Of a DNA stretch of 35,441 nucleotides, positions 1 through 7,838 are shown in pieces. Positions within the stretch are counted from its first letter, which is position 1. Every line of letters starts with the position of its first letter. The position numbers and the translations under genes are program-made. The notes beneath the pieces were generated by a model that ran no database searches, was not told where the DNA came from, and saw only the letters and a program-made list of their open reading frames with translations. Origin of the DNA: DASWIG01 sp965371445 (GTDB lineage: Bacteria; Acidobacteriota; Thermoanaerobaculia; Multivoradales; J023); contig CBDUYN010000103.1 in assembly GCA_965371445.1 (NCBI GenBank), positions 1 through 35,441 on the forward strand. Direction: 5' to 3'.

Positions 1-17
1 GACCTCGGCGCGCGGCG

Positions 18-623
18 ATGGTCGCGACCATCCTGCTCGCGTGCGGAGTGTGGACGCTCGTGCGCAGCGATGGCATAACCGGCGACGGCGCTGCGCAGCT
101 CGGGTGGCGGTGGGCGGAGACTCACGAGGAGCGGCTCCTGGCCCAAGCTGGCGAGGAGCCCGCGGCGCTCCCGTCGGCTCCGGCAGTAGCGGAGACAGGT
201 GTCGGGTGGCCGGCCCGCGGGAGGCCGGACCCCGACTGGCCCGGCTTTCGCGGACCCCATCGCGACGGCATCATCCCTGGCGTGCGGCTCGAGACGGACT
301 GGTCTCTATCGCCGCCGGTCGAGCTGTGGCGCCGGCCAATTGGACCGGGCTGGTCGTCGTTCGCGGTCGGCGGCGACCTCCTCTACACCCAGGAGCAGCG
401 CGGTGACGACGAGGTCGTCGCCTGCTACAACGCGACCACCGGCGAGCCGGTGTGGAGACACCGCGACGCGGCCCGGTTCTGGGAGGCCGATTCCGGCGCC
501 GGTCCGCGAGCGACGCCGACCCTCAGCGGCGGTCGCGTATACACATTCGGTGCGACCGGAATCCTGAACGCGCTCGACGCCGGCGACGGCGCTGTCGTGT
601 GGTCGCGTTCAGCTGAGAGTTGA
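18..623 (+). pseudogene. PQQ-like beta-propeller protein, 3'-truncated (5' end may lie outside window)
   Basis: The frame opens with a hydrophobic segment (residues 1-15) and is open to the window edge, so the ATG at 18 may be internal. Residues 73-80 read WPGFRGPH, followed by RDG, the entry motif of a family of membrane-anchored PQQ-like (BamB-like) propellers. Blade-like repeats follow, including ACYNATTGEPVWRHRD and LNALDAGDGAVVWSR. Members of this family normally continue through several more blades; this one stops after WSRSAES at about 615, where the sequence switches into the tail of a VapB-like antitoxin. What is seen is a propeller cut after roughly two blades, so it is almost certainly non-functional. 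The break may be a genomic deletion or an assembly join. Confidence 0.6.
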
Positions 624-624
624 G

Positions 625-756
625 GTGCCCCGGTCTGAGCGCAGCAAGCTGCCGATCGTCCGCGCCGCCACGGGCCGGCCCTTGCCCGTCTACTCCAATG
701 CCGACCTCGACCAGATTCTCGACGACGAGGAGCTCGTTGGTGCCCAGGAGAGTTGA
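625..756 (+). pseudogene. VapB-like antitoxin, C-terminal remnant
   Basis: In the frame of the GTG at 625 about 43 codons read VPRSERSKLPIVRAATGRPL and then a tail with NADLDQILDDEEL. This is the look of the toxin-binding C-terminus of VapB-type antitoxins (KLP-(I/V) then a Leu/Asp/Glu-rich helix). The N-terminal ribbon-helix-helix DNA-binding half that such antitoxins carry is absent; upstream the same strand encodes the broken PQQ-like propeller in another frame. The frame ends at 754-756 and overlaps the vapC start by 17 bases, the usual vapBC coupling. The family call is by motif only and is moderate; the truncation follows directly from the sequence. Confidence 0.5.
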
Positions 757-1177
757 TCTGCCCGACGTCAACATCTGGCTGGCCTTCGGCTTGCCCGACC
801 ATCCGCACCACCCGCGAGCGCGTCGCTACTGGTCCGAGGAATCCGCAGAGGAGCTAGCCTTCTGCCGGGTGACCTCGCTCGCCTATCTTCGCTTGAGCAC
901 TCATGCCGCGGTCATGGGTGGCGAGCCGCTCACAGTTCCCCAGTCTTGGCAGGCCTATCACGCCTTTCGTGAGTTGCCGGAAGTGATGTTCGTCCCTGAG
1001 CCGGAAGGCTGCGAAACGCTGCTGGAGGCCTGGGCCATGGAGGGTCAGCCCGCGGCGCGTCTGTGGACCGATGCCTATCTCGCGGCCTTTGCCAGGGCTG
1101 GCGGCTTTCGTCTCGTGACCTTCGATCGCGACTTTACTCGCTTCCCAGGCCTGGACCTCCTCCATTTGAAACCGTGA
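740..1177 (+). CDS. vapC: VapC-like PIN-domain ribonuclease toxin
   Basis: A 145-residue PIN-domain protein. The N-terminus VDLPDVNIWLAF carries the first catalytic Asp (PDVN). TDAYLAAFA supplies the later Asp and VTFDRDFTRFPG the C-terminal Asp of the metal site. The middle segment LAYLRLST has no acidic residue where some PIN families have Glu, but this is normal for the VapC subgroup ending in RFPGL. I chose the GTG at 740 because the PIN fold starts at residue 6 and because it overlaps the antitoxin stop; the longer in-frame extension to 620 is low-complexity and overlaps the antitoxin reading. Family role: metal-dependent endoribonuclease cleaving tRNA or rRNA, inhibited by VapB. Here the partner antitoxin lacks its DNA-binding half. 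Confidence 0.8.
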   Translation: MPRRVDLPDVNIWLAFGLPDHPHHPRARRYWSEESAEELAFCRVTSLAYLRLSTHAAVMGGEPLTVPQSWQAYHAFRELPEVMFVPEPEGCETLLEAWAMEGQPAARLWTDAYLAAFARAGGFRLVTFDRDFTRFPGLDLLHLKP

Positions 1178-1191
1178 GGGTCCAGCTGATC

Positions 1192-1223
1192 TCAAGGCCT
1201 CCGACGAGGCGCGGAGGCCTTGA
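1192..1223. terminator. Perfect 12-bp hairpin between convergent genes
   Basis: TCAAGGCCTCCG at 1192-1203 pairs perfectly with CGGAGGCCTTGA at 1212-1223 around an 8-base loop. It lies between vapC (plus strand, ends 1177) and the helicase gene (minus strand, ends 1252). Its position suits a bidirectional terminator. There is no T-run on either side, so intrinsic termination is not certain. Confidence 0.55.
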
Positions 1224-1251
1224 GGATGCTGTCGACGACCGACACATCGAC

Positions 1252-3681
1252 CTATTGCACGACCTCCGAGGTCGGCTGGACGAAAAAGATCCGCGCCACC
1301 TCGCCCGGGTCGCCGACGAGCTCGCGCACGCCGCCCTCGCCCAACCAGTCCGGTGGCAGGTGGTCCTTGTAGGGGCGGCGGGTGAAGCGGCGGTCGAAAA
1401 GCGCGATCACCCCGGTGTCCTCGGCCGAGCGGATCAGCCGCCCGGCGGCCTGCACTACCCGGGTCATGCCCGGGACGACGAAGGCGTACTCGAAGCCGCG
1501 CTCGAAGCGCTCCTCGTAGTAGATCTTCAAAAGCTCGGCTTCGAGCGTCACGGCCGGCAGGCAGGGACCGACGACCGCGACGGCCTGGAGCATCTTGCCC
1601 GGATAGTCGACGCCCTCGGCGAACACCCCGCCGGCCACCGCCAGGAGCAGGACGTCGCCAAAAATCGCGCCGCGCAGCGTCTCCAAGATCTCACCGCGCT
1701 GGGCGTCGCCGTCGGTCGGGTTCTGCACCAGGACCCGTTTTTTCTCCGGCCGGGTCCGGGCCGCGACGTCCGAGAGGAAGCGGTAGCTCGGAAAAAGCGC
1801 CAGGCAGTTGCCGGGGACGGCGTCGGCGAAAGCCGCCAGGCGCTCGCCGATGCGCGGCGTGTAGGCCGGACGCTCGCGCCAGGTCGTCTCGACCGTCGAA
1901 TCGATCACCACCTGGCGGTTCTCCGTCGGAAAGGGGTTCGGGGCCCGGAAGGGGATCGTCCGCTGGCGCTCGAAGCCCAGGAGGTCGCGGTAGAACTCGT
2001 GCGGCGAGAGCGTCGCCGAGAGCCCCACGACGCTGTGACACCGGTTGATGACCTCGCCGAGAAAACGGCTCGGGTCCTTGCAGAGGATTCGAAAGAAGTA
2101 CTCGTCGCCCTGACGCTCCAGATAGTGGCTGAAGGCGTGGTCGGAGAGCATGAGGGCGTTTAAGAAACGCAGGTACTCGAAATAGAGGTCGACGAAAAGG
2201 TCGTCGGCCGAAAGCGTCTTCGTCTCGCGCCGGTACTCGAGGTATTCGACGAAGACCTTGTCGAGCTGCGGCCGGAGCTGCCAGAGCTCGTCCTCGGGCA
2301 GGGCCTCCTCCTGCGCCCAGGACGTCTGGCCGCCGGCCGGCTGGAGCTCGCCGACAGAATCGACGAGGAGGTTCTCCAGGTGGTAGCAGAGCCCGGCGAT
2401 CTCGCCGTGGACCTCCGCAACGCCCAACGCCGCGACGTCGGCGGCGCGGCGCACCTTCAAGCTCGAGAGGTAGGGGCTGTAGTAGCGCCGCCCGCGGTCG
2501 ACGAGGTTGTGGATCTCGTCGATGACGAGGATCGTGTTCTGCAAGTCCGCATCGGCCGAGAAGCTCTGCAGCGCGACGTAGGGGTCAAAAGCGTAGTTGT
2601 AGTCGCAGACTGTCACCTGGACGCGCTCCGAAAGCTCCAGGCTGACCTCAAACGGGCAGACCTCGGTGCGGCGGGCGTGGGCGTAGATCGAGTCGGGGAG
2701 AAGCGTCGGGTATTCCTCGTAGAGCTGACGCGTCAGGCCGCTTTGCTGGAGCTTCAGGTAGTAGTCGCGGGCAAAACGGCAGTACTCCTCGTGGCAGAGC
2801 ACCTGGTCGTTGGCGCACATCTTGGCCTTGGCGCGAAGCCGCAGCGTGCGAAACGCCTCGTCCTGGTTCAGGAGGTCGAGGACCTGGACCGCCATCTCCT
2901 GCTGCAGGGTCTTGGCGGTCAGGACGAAGATCCGCTTGTCGTGGGAGAGGGCGAACCTGAGCGCAGGGTAGAGGACGGCGACGGTCTTGCCGAGCCCGGT
3001 CGGAGCCTCGAGGAGGAGGTGCTCCGAGGCTTCGAGGGCCGACTCGACCGTGGCGACGATCTCCTCCTGGCCCAGGCGCTTCTCGGGATAGGGGAACGGA
3101 AGCTCCGAGGCCGTCGAGCGGCGTTTCGCCTGCGCTTTTTGCTCGGACCGAAACGTCCGTAGGAGAGCGTTGACGCGTCGCTTGACCGAGACGCCGAGGG
3201 CCTCGCGGTTGACCTCGACCGGCTCGCGCTCCACCTCGTCGCTGCCGATCGCGATCAGGACGAGCTCGGCGCGGACCTCCTTCTCGTCGCCTTTTTCCAT
3301 CAGCATCCAGGCGTAAAGCGCCGCCTGGCGCTCGTAAAGCTCGCGGACCGTCGGCGAGAGCGTGGCCCCGCGGCGCACCGACTTGATCTCCTCGACCACC
3401 AGGACGCCGTCCGCGTCACGGCGCAGGCCGTCGGCCCGTCCATGGACCGTCACCTGGAAGCCGCGGTGCTCGAAGGCGTGCTCGACGGCGACCTCGCGGC
3501 GGTAGGAGGGATCTTCTTCGAGGGCCCGTTCCTGGTAGCGGCTGTGGATTGCCTGTCCGAGCCACATGCGCTCGTAGCCGCCGCGGTTGGCGAAGCCGAT
3601 CGAGCGTAGGAGCTGGGCGTCGAGGAGATCCGCGACAGCGAGCTTGAGGGTCCGGTGGTCGGGGTCGAAACGGGCTGGCAC
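1252..3681 (-). CDS. DinG/Rad3-type Fe-S DNA helicase with N-terminal PD-(D/E)XK-like nuclease domain
   Basis: An 809-residue superfamily 2 helicase. Residues about 60-110 contain GRADGL (81-86) and VVEEIKS (95-101), the D...ExK arrangement of Cas4/RecB-like PD-(D/E)XK nucleases. The helicase part has Walker A APTGLGKT (226-233), four cysteines C289, C296, C301 and C342 placed as in the XPD/DinG Fe-S cluster, a DEIH box (388-391), then LSATLSP, GVFAEGVDYPG and QAAGRLIRS in the second RecA domain. Such enzymes unwind DNA 5' to 3' in repair. It starts with GTG at 3681; a minus-strand TATACT box ends only 7 bases upstream, so the mRNA may be leaderless. It is divergent from the transporter gene at 3790. 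The helicase call is secure; nuclease activity is inferred from the motif. Confidence 0.88.
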   Translation of the reverse strand: MPARFDPDHRTLKLAVADLLDAQLLRSIGFANRGGYERMWLGQAIHSRYQERALEEDPSYRREVAVEHAFEHRGFQVTVHGRADGLRRDADGVLVVEEIKSVRRGATLSPTVRELYERQAALYAWMLMEKGDEKEVRAELVLIAIGSDEVEREPVEVNREALGVSVKRRVNALLRTFRSEQKAQAKRRSTASELPFPYPEKRLGQEEIVATVESALEASEHLLLEAPTGLGKTVAVLYPALRFALSHDKRIFVLTAKTLQQEMAVQVLDLLNQDEAFRTLRLRAKAKMCANDQVLCHEEYCRFARDYYLKLQQSGLTRQLYEEYPTLLPDSIYAHARRTEVCPFEVSLELSERVQVTVCDYNYAFDPYVALQSFSADADLQNTILVIDEIHNLVDRGRRYYSPYLSSLKVRRAADVAALGVAEVHGEIAGLCYHLENLLVDSVGELQPAGGQTSWAQEEALPEDELWQLRPQLDKVFVEYLEYRRETKTLSADDLFVDLYFEYLRFLNALMLSDHAFSHYLERQGDEYFFRILCKDPSRFLGEVINRCHSVVGLSATLSPHEFYRDLLGFERQRTIPFRAPNPFPTENRQVVIDSTVETTWRERPAYTPRIGERLAAFADAVPGNCLALFPSYRFLSDVAARTRPEKKRVLVQNPTDGDAQRGEILETLRGAIFGDVLLLAVAGGVFAEGVDYPGKMLQAVAVVGPCLPAVTLEAELLKIYYEERFERGFEYAFVVPGMTRVVQAAGRLIRSAEDTGVIALFDRRFTRRPYKDHLPPDWLGEGGVRELVGDPGEVARIFFVQPTSEVVQ

Positions 3682-3688
3682 GGCGGAG

Positions 3689-3720
3689 AGTATAGCTGGA
3701 GCCCGACTTGCCAGGGCAAA
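3689..3720 (-). promoter_or_regulatory. Candidate minus-strand promoter for the helicase gene
   Basis: On the minus strand TATACT (3694-3689) is a good -10 box, with TTGCCC (3719-3714) 19 bases upstream as a weak -35. Transcription would start within a base or two of the GTG at 3681, implying a leaderless or nearly leaderless message. This is a pattern match only. Confidence 0.35.
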
Positions 3721-3735
3721 AGGCTCTCCGATAAC
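3708..3735 (+). promoter_or_regulatory. Candidate promoter for the nucleoside transporter, with inverted repeat
   Basis: TTGCCA (3708-3713) and GATAAC (3730-3735) are spaced by 16 bases upstream of the ATG at 3790. The -35 lies in an inverted repeat TTGCC-N2-GGCAA (3708-3719) whose other arm forms the -35 of the divergent helicase promoter, so one site could affect both genes. It is weakly supported. Confidence 0.35.
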
Positions 3736-3789
3736 CTCCCGGAACCGATCTACGAAAACCCACCCTGTACTGACGCCGAGGAGACTTCC

Positions 3790-5412
3790 ATGGAACGAGC
3801 CATCAGCCTAGTCGGACTCCTGGTCCTGATGGGGATCGCCTACGCCTTTTCCACCAACCGCAAGGCGGTCAAGCTGCGGACCGTCGTCTGGGGCGTCGGA
3901 TTGCAGCTGCTGCTGGCGGTGACGATCCTGACTCCGGAGCCCGTCTACTCGTTCTGCGGCATGTTCGTCCTCGCCTTCCTCGTCGTCCTCTACGTCTTCG
4001 AGGAGGAGCTCAAGACGCGTGCCGCGCCGCTCGGCAAGGCCGGACCCTGGGTGGTTGGCGTCGTGGCGCTGGTCGCTTCGGCCGGCGTGGTGGCGGTCTT
4101 TCGCGCCCTGGCGCCCTACTACGTGACCATGGTCTTGATTGTCCTCGCGGCCTTCACCGTCGTGGTCGGAGTCAGGCTCGCCCGGCCCCACCTTTCGCGT
4201 TCGGCCTGCGCGGCGTTCCTGATGCTCGGCGTCGCCGAGCTCTGGTCGCGCGAGGTCCACGGAGCCGTCGCCTTCCGCGCGTTTTCGATGAAAGTGGGCG
4301 ACTTCCTGGCGCTCTCCGACAAGGGCGCCTTCTTCCTCTTCGGCAACCTGGCGGTCCGCGACCTCTTCTTCCCCGACACGAGCACCTGGCCGGGTTTCGG
4401 GTTTCAGTTCGCCTTCGTCATCCTGCCGACGATCATCTTCTTCTCGGCCTTCATGTCGGTGCTCTACTACCTGGGGATCATCCAGGTAGTGATCGCCTCA
4501 ATGGCGCGCTTCATGCGCTGGAGCCTGGGGACGAGCGGCTCGGAGACCGTGTCGTGCTCGGCCAACGTCTTCGTCGGCCAGACCGAGGCGCCGTTCCTGA
4601 TCAAGCCCTTCATCAAGGACATGACGCTTTCCGAGATCCACGCCATCATGGTCGGAGGCTTCGCGACGGTGGCCGGCGGCGTGCTCGCCGGCTACATCGG
4701 CATGGGCATCGACGCCGGACACCTGGTCGCCGCGAGCGTCATGTCGGCGCCGGCGGCGCTCGTCATCGCCAAGCTCCTGCTGCCCGAGACCGAGGAGTCA
4801 AAAACCGCGGGCGAGATCGAAATGCCGGACTTGAAGACCGCGGACAACATGGTCGAGGCGGCGGCCGCCGGGACGACGGACGGCTTGAAGCTGGCCCTGA
4901 ACGTCGGCGCCATGCTGATCGCCTTCATCTCTCTGATCGCCGTCGTCGACCTCGTCCTGGGCTACTTCGACGGCTTGATCGACGGGCAGCTCCTCGGCGG
5001 CACGGTGGCCGCTTCCGGCGAGGTCGCGGGGTACTTCCCCGGCAGCCTGAGGACGCTTTTCGGCACCCTCCTGCGGCCTCTGGCCTGGGTCATGGGCGTT
5101 CCCTGGGAGGATTCCCAGGCGGTCGGCTATCTCCTGGGCGTCAAGCTCTCGGTCAACGAGTTCGTCGGCTACCAGATCCTCTCCGACCACATCAAGGCGG
5201 GCGAGCTCTCGCCGCGGGCGGTGATCATCTCGACCTACGCGCTCTGCGGCTTCGCGAACTTCGCGTCGATCGGCATCCAGATCGGCGGCATCTCGGCGCT
5301 CGTCCCCGAACGGCGCAAGGACCTCGCCAAGGTCGGCGTCCGGGCCATGTTCGGCGGCGCGCTGGCGTCGTGGATGACGGCGACGGTGGCCGGGGTTCTG
5401 GTCTTGGAGTAG
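3790..5412 (+). CDS. nupC: Concentrative nucleoside transporter (NupC/CNT family)
   Basis: A 540-residue polytopic membrane protein of the CNT family, which imports nucleosides with H+ or Na+. The N-terminal membrane segments begin at ISLVGLLVLMGIAYAFS. The signature core is present: SETVSCSANVFVGQTEAP around residues 250-265, NEFVGYQIL near 456, and CGFANFASIGIQIGGISAL in the last 80 residues. It is longer than the E. coli homologue (about 400 residues) because of additional N-terminal membrane helices. I chose the ATG at 3790 because GAGGAGA lies 5 bases upstream; the in-frame extension to 3655 overlaps the divergent helicase and has no membrane character. It is probably transcribed alone or with the downstream dacB. 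Confidence 0.88.
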   Translation: MERAISLVGLLVLMGIAYAFSTNRKAVKLRTVVWGVGLQLLLAVTILTPEPVYSFCGMFVLAFLVVLYVFEEELKTRAAPLGKAGPWVVGVVALVASAGVVAVFRALAPYYVTMVLIVLAAFTVVVGVRLARPHLSRSACAAFLMLGVAELWSREVHGAVAFRAFSMKVGDFLALSDKGAFFLFGNLAVRDLFFPDTSTWPGFGFQFAFVILPTIIFFSAFMSVLYYLGIIQVVIASMARFMRWSLGTSGSETVSCSANVFVGQTEAPFLIKPFIKDMTLSEIHAIMVGGFATVAGGVLAGYIGMGIDAGHLVAASVMSAPAALVIAKLLLPETEESKTAGEIEMPDLKTADNMVEAAAAGTTDGLKLALNVGAMLIAFISLIAVVDLVLGYFDGLIDGQLLGGTVAASGEVAGYFPGSLRTLFGTLLRPLAWVMGVPWEDSQAVGYLLGVKLSVNEFVGYQILSDHIKAGELSPRAVIISTYALCGFANFASIGIQIGGISALVPERRKDLAKVGVRAMFGGALASWMTATVAGVLVLE

Positions 5413-5425
5413 GGTTCTGAGAGAC

Positions 5426-5507
5426 TGTAAGGCGATCACAAGGATCGCCCCTACCCGGTACCTTCGACCACCCGCCGTAGGGGCGAATCTTGTATTCGCC
5501 TGCCCTA
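5426..5507. repeat. REP-like inverted hairpin pair (REPIN-like doublet)
   Basis: Two copies of one hairpin element face each other. Read on the minus strand, copy 1 (about 5426-5454) is GTAGGGGCGATC-CTTGT-GATCGCC. On the plus strand, copy 2 (about 5477-5507) is GTAGGGGCGAAT-CTTGT-ATTCGCC. The CTTGT loop and the GTAGGGGCGA lead are identical, while the two loop-proximal base pairs differ in a compensated way, so both stems stay perfect. From memory, GTAGGGGCGA...CTTGT...TCGCC elements recur in the intergenic DNA of many bacteria. The second copy ends only two bases before the dacB TTG start. Confidence 0.75.
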
Positions 5508-5509
5508 CT

Positions 5510-6949
5510 TTGGCGTTCCTGCTCTTCTGCTTCCTTCCAACCCTCCTTCCCGCCGCTCCGACGCCTCAGCTCAAGAGCGCCGTCAACTCCCAGGTGGCCG
5601 CGGCACGGCGAGTGGCACCGGAGATCGGCGTCGTCGTCATGGAGCTTCAAAGCGGCGAGATCGTCTACTCCTACAATCCCGACACCCGCCGGATCATCGC
5701 CTCGAACACCAAGCTCCTGACCACCTCGGCGGCCCTCGATCTTCTCGGTCCGGGCTTTTCTTTCGAGACCGAGATCCTGGTGCGCGGCGAGGTCGACGGT
5801 GGCGTCCTCCAGGGGGACCTGGCCGTGATCGGCGGCGGCGACCCGACGATCTCGGGCCGCGACTACTACGGCGATTCCTTTGGTGCGTTCCGCGAATGGG
5901 CCGCCCGGCTCCGGGCGCTCGGCATCGAGCGCGTCGCCGGACGGCTCATTCTCGACCACGGCCTTTTCGACGACGAGCGCGTCCACCCCGACTGGCCCAA
6001 GGATCAGCTAGACCGCTGGTTCGAGGCGCCGGTCGACGCGCTTTCCTTCAACGACAACTGCGTGCTCTTGAAAGTCCGTCCGAACGGCCGTGCCGGGACA
6101 CCGGCGGCGATCGAGGTGGTGCCGCCGCTCGCCATGTTCCGCGTCGACGCGAACGCTACGACCGTCCACTACCGCCACAAGCAATGGATGAGGCTCGGCC
6201 GCCGGACGGGTGCGGAGAGCCACGTGCTCACCGCCTCCGGACGGATCCGTACCCGCACCGACTCGATCGACCGGTGGATCACGGTCACCGACCCGCCGCG
6301 CTACTTCGGTGCGGGGCTCCGTGCCGGGCTTGCCGAGGAGGCCGTCGGAATCGACGGGCCGACCGTCACGACCGGCGCCCGGCTCCACGGCGGCGACGTA
6401 TGGCGGCGCGTCCACGTCCACCGTACGGGCCTTTTGCCGGTGCTTGAGATCGTCAACAAGCGCAGCCAAAACTTCTACGCCGAGAGTGTCATGAAGCTTC
6501 TCGGAGCGCGGCTTTGCGGCGACGGGAGCTGGGCCGGGGGCCGCCGGGCGGTGGCGGAGTTCCTCGCCGGCGTGGGCATCGAGCCGGGCACCTACAGCCT
6601 CGCCGACGGCTCGGGCATGAGCCGCGACAACCGGTTCACGCCCCGCCAGTTGACGCTCGTTCTCAGGCACATGTTCCACCACCGTTGGGGCGGCGAGCTC
6701 GTCCGCACGCTTCCCTACAGCGGCGAGGCCGACCTCAAGTGGGAGAAACGCCTCGCCGATCCTCCCTACCGCGGCAACGTCATGGCGAAGACCGGATACT
6801 TAAACGGCGTCTCGACGCTTTCGGGGTACGTGAAGGGGCGCTCCGGCAAGCTCTATGCCTTTTCGCTTCTGCTCAACAGCATCCGGACGAAAAACGCCGC
6901 CGAAGCGGCACAGGACAATATCGTCAAGGCCGTCGTCGACCACGGCTAG
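5510..6949 (+). CDS. dacB: D-alanyl-D-alanine carboxypeptidase/endopeptidase (PBP4, DacB type)
   Basis: A 479-residue periplasmic penicillin-binding protein of the PBP4/S13 class that trims peptidoglycan stem peptides. The N-terminus is a hydrophobic stretch (FLLFCFLPTLLPAAP) acting as signal peptide, though without the usual basic residues before it. The catalytic motifs are SNTK (S65 to K68), SQN within NKRSQNFYAESVMKLLG, and KTG within MAKTGYLNGVSTLSGYVKG. The TTG at 5510 is the first usable start and directly follows a REP-like element; the frame is open through that element, so the original start may have been lost or lie there. The last 279 bases (6671-6949) recur, frameshifted, at 24367-24644. 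Confidence 0.85.
   Translation: MAFLLFCFLPTLLPAAPTPQLKSAVNSQVAAARRVAPEIGVVVMELQSGEIVYSYNPDTRRIIASNTKLLTTSAALDLLGPGFSFETEILVRGEVDGGVLQGDLAVIGGGDPTISGRDYYGDSFGAFREWAARLRALGIERVAGRLILDHGLFDDERVHPDWPKDQLDRWFEAPVDALSFNDNCVLLKVRPNGRAGTPAAIEVVPPLAMFRVDANATTVHYRHKQWMRLGRRTGAESHVLTASGRIRTRTDSIDRWITVTDPPRYFGAGLRAGLAEEAVGIDGPTVTTGARLHGGDVWRRVHVHRTGLLPVLEIVNKRSQNFYAESVMKLLGARLCGDGSWAGGRRAVAEFLAGVGIEPGTYSLADGSGMSRDNRFTPRQLTLVLRHMFHHRWGGELVRTLPYSGEADLKWEKRLADPPYRGNVMAKTGYLNGVSTLSGYVKGRSGKLYAFSLLLNSIRTKNAAEAAQDNIVKAVVDHG
6671..6949 (+). repeat. Left direct repeat: 3' end of dacB duplicated across the island
   Basis: These 279 bases, from an internal ATG to the dacB stop, match 24367-24644 at roughly 90% by eye. 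Homology stops sharply at both ends of the pair: neither the 40 bases before the ATG nor the bases after TAG match. The two copies bracket about 17.4 kb containing the NRPS genes. Confidence 0.85.
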
Positions 6950-7015
6950 TGATCCTCGCCGCCGGTCGATCGAAAGCGTCCAGGCGGAGCCTGCCCTACG
7001 AAGTCCTGGGCGGGC

Positions 7016-7205
7016 GGGCTCTACGGCGCCGGTCGCCCGGCGCTCGTTCAGCAGCTGCTCACCGAGAGCCTGTTGTTGGCGCTGGTGGGCGTGCGGCGGT
7101 CTTCTACTGGCTTTCCTGAGCACCGACCTCCTTGTCGCCGCGAGCGCCGTCAGGCTGCCCGCGTTCGTCGACATCCGGATCGATCGAATTCCAGGCCGGA
7201 TAGTG
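7016..7205 (+). pseudogene. ADOP/MacB-type permease fragment, frameshifted
   Basis: From about 7022 one frame reads YGAGRPALVQQLLTESLLLA, then LVG. A different frame from about 7091 continues GGLLLAFLSTDLLVAAS and VRLPAFVDIRID. Joined, they match the segment of FtsX-like orphan permeases that reads ALGAGR..LVRQLLTESLLLALLGG..GLLLA..DLLVA..LPR.DEIRID. The intact permease at 21838 has the same segment (RILTESLLITLLGGIGGLVA, then IPRLETVSID) but is clearly a different paralogue. Only about 60 codons survive, broken by a frameshift near 7091. Confidence 0.65.
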
Positions 7206-7230
7206 TAGACACGGCCCGCCGCGTTCTCCA

Positions 7231-7692
7231 TCAGGACCCACGAGCCGAATTAGCAAGATATTTCCGAATCCCCGTGAAGGTGTCCTGCCAACCTTTCTGG
7301 CAACCGGCATAGAAATCGTCTGCCTCGGGCCCTGCGGGGAACCCATCCTGGGTGACTCGAAGCATCGCCCCTTGCTCATGCGGCAAAACCAGGAACTCAA
7401 TGACGAACTCGGCGTCAAAGGGGAGAGGTTCGGTCTTCGCGCGGTAGCGATATTCATCAAGTACGATCCGGCGCGGAGGATCAAACTTACGGATGGTCGC
7501 AGCCACCACATAGTCGGGGCTGTCCTCTTCGTTTCCCCAGGCTGCGGCCCATACGCCGCCGCGCTCCGGGAGTATGACCGCGCGTGCCGCTAACCACCAC
7601 TGCCGAACAGCACTCGGTGTGTGCAGAAGCGCGAACACCTGTTCCGGAGTGGACGGCAACACTTCCTCGTGGACGTATCTACGTGTCTCCAT
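7231..7692 (-). CDS. SRPBCC (AHSA1-like) domain protein
   Basis: A 153-residue protein starting METRRYVHEE. It has the START/SRPBCC pattern of the AHSA1 family: a first strand with EEVLPSTPEQVFALLHTPSAVRQWW, a central GGVWAAAW turn, PPRRIVLDEYRY, and a C-terminal helix GCQKGWQDTFTGIRKYL. These folds bind hydrophobic ligands; no substrate can be inferred. I chose the ATG at 7692 because the fold begins there and GGTGGTAGAG lies just upstream; the longer in-frame start at 7767 adds a Cys/Arg-rich stretch with no fold signal. It stands alone on the minus strand, looks less GC-rich than its neighbours, and has no evident link to the peptide genes. Confidence 0.75.
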   Translation of the reverse strand: METRRYVHEEVLPSTPEQVFALLHTPSAVRQWWLAARAVILPERGGVWAAAWGNEEDSPDYVVAATIRKFDPPRRIVLDEYRYRAKTEPLPFDAEFVIEFLVLPHEQGAMLRVTQDGFPAGPEADDFYAGCQKGWQDTFTGIRKYLANSARGS

Positions 7693-7838
7693 TCTCGCTC
7701 TACCACCTATCTCCGGAGTGCCCTGACAAACCGTCCCACCTGCACGGCGGCACGGCGACACGGGCACAACCGGTCGCCCCCGCCTTCCCTAGTGTAGTGT
7801 CTCACGCTGTTCTTGTCTTATCGACAGGTCCTTGCTGG

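Noticed and set aside
620..739. Longer vapC start
   Set aside because: The extension overlaps the VapB-like tail in another frame and is Ser/Pro/Arg-rich; the PIN fold begins after GTG 740.
2380..3162. Plus-strand 260-codon frame inside the helicase gene
   Set aside because: It is antisense to a well-conserved helicase and has no recognisable domain; long shadow frames are expected at this GC content.
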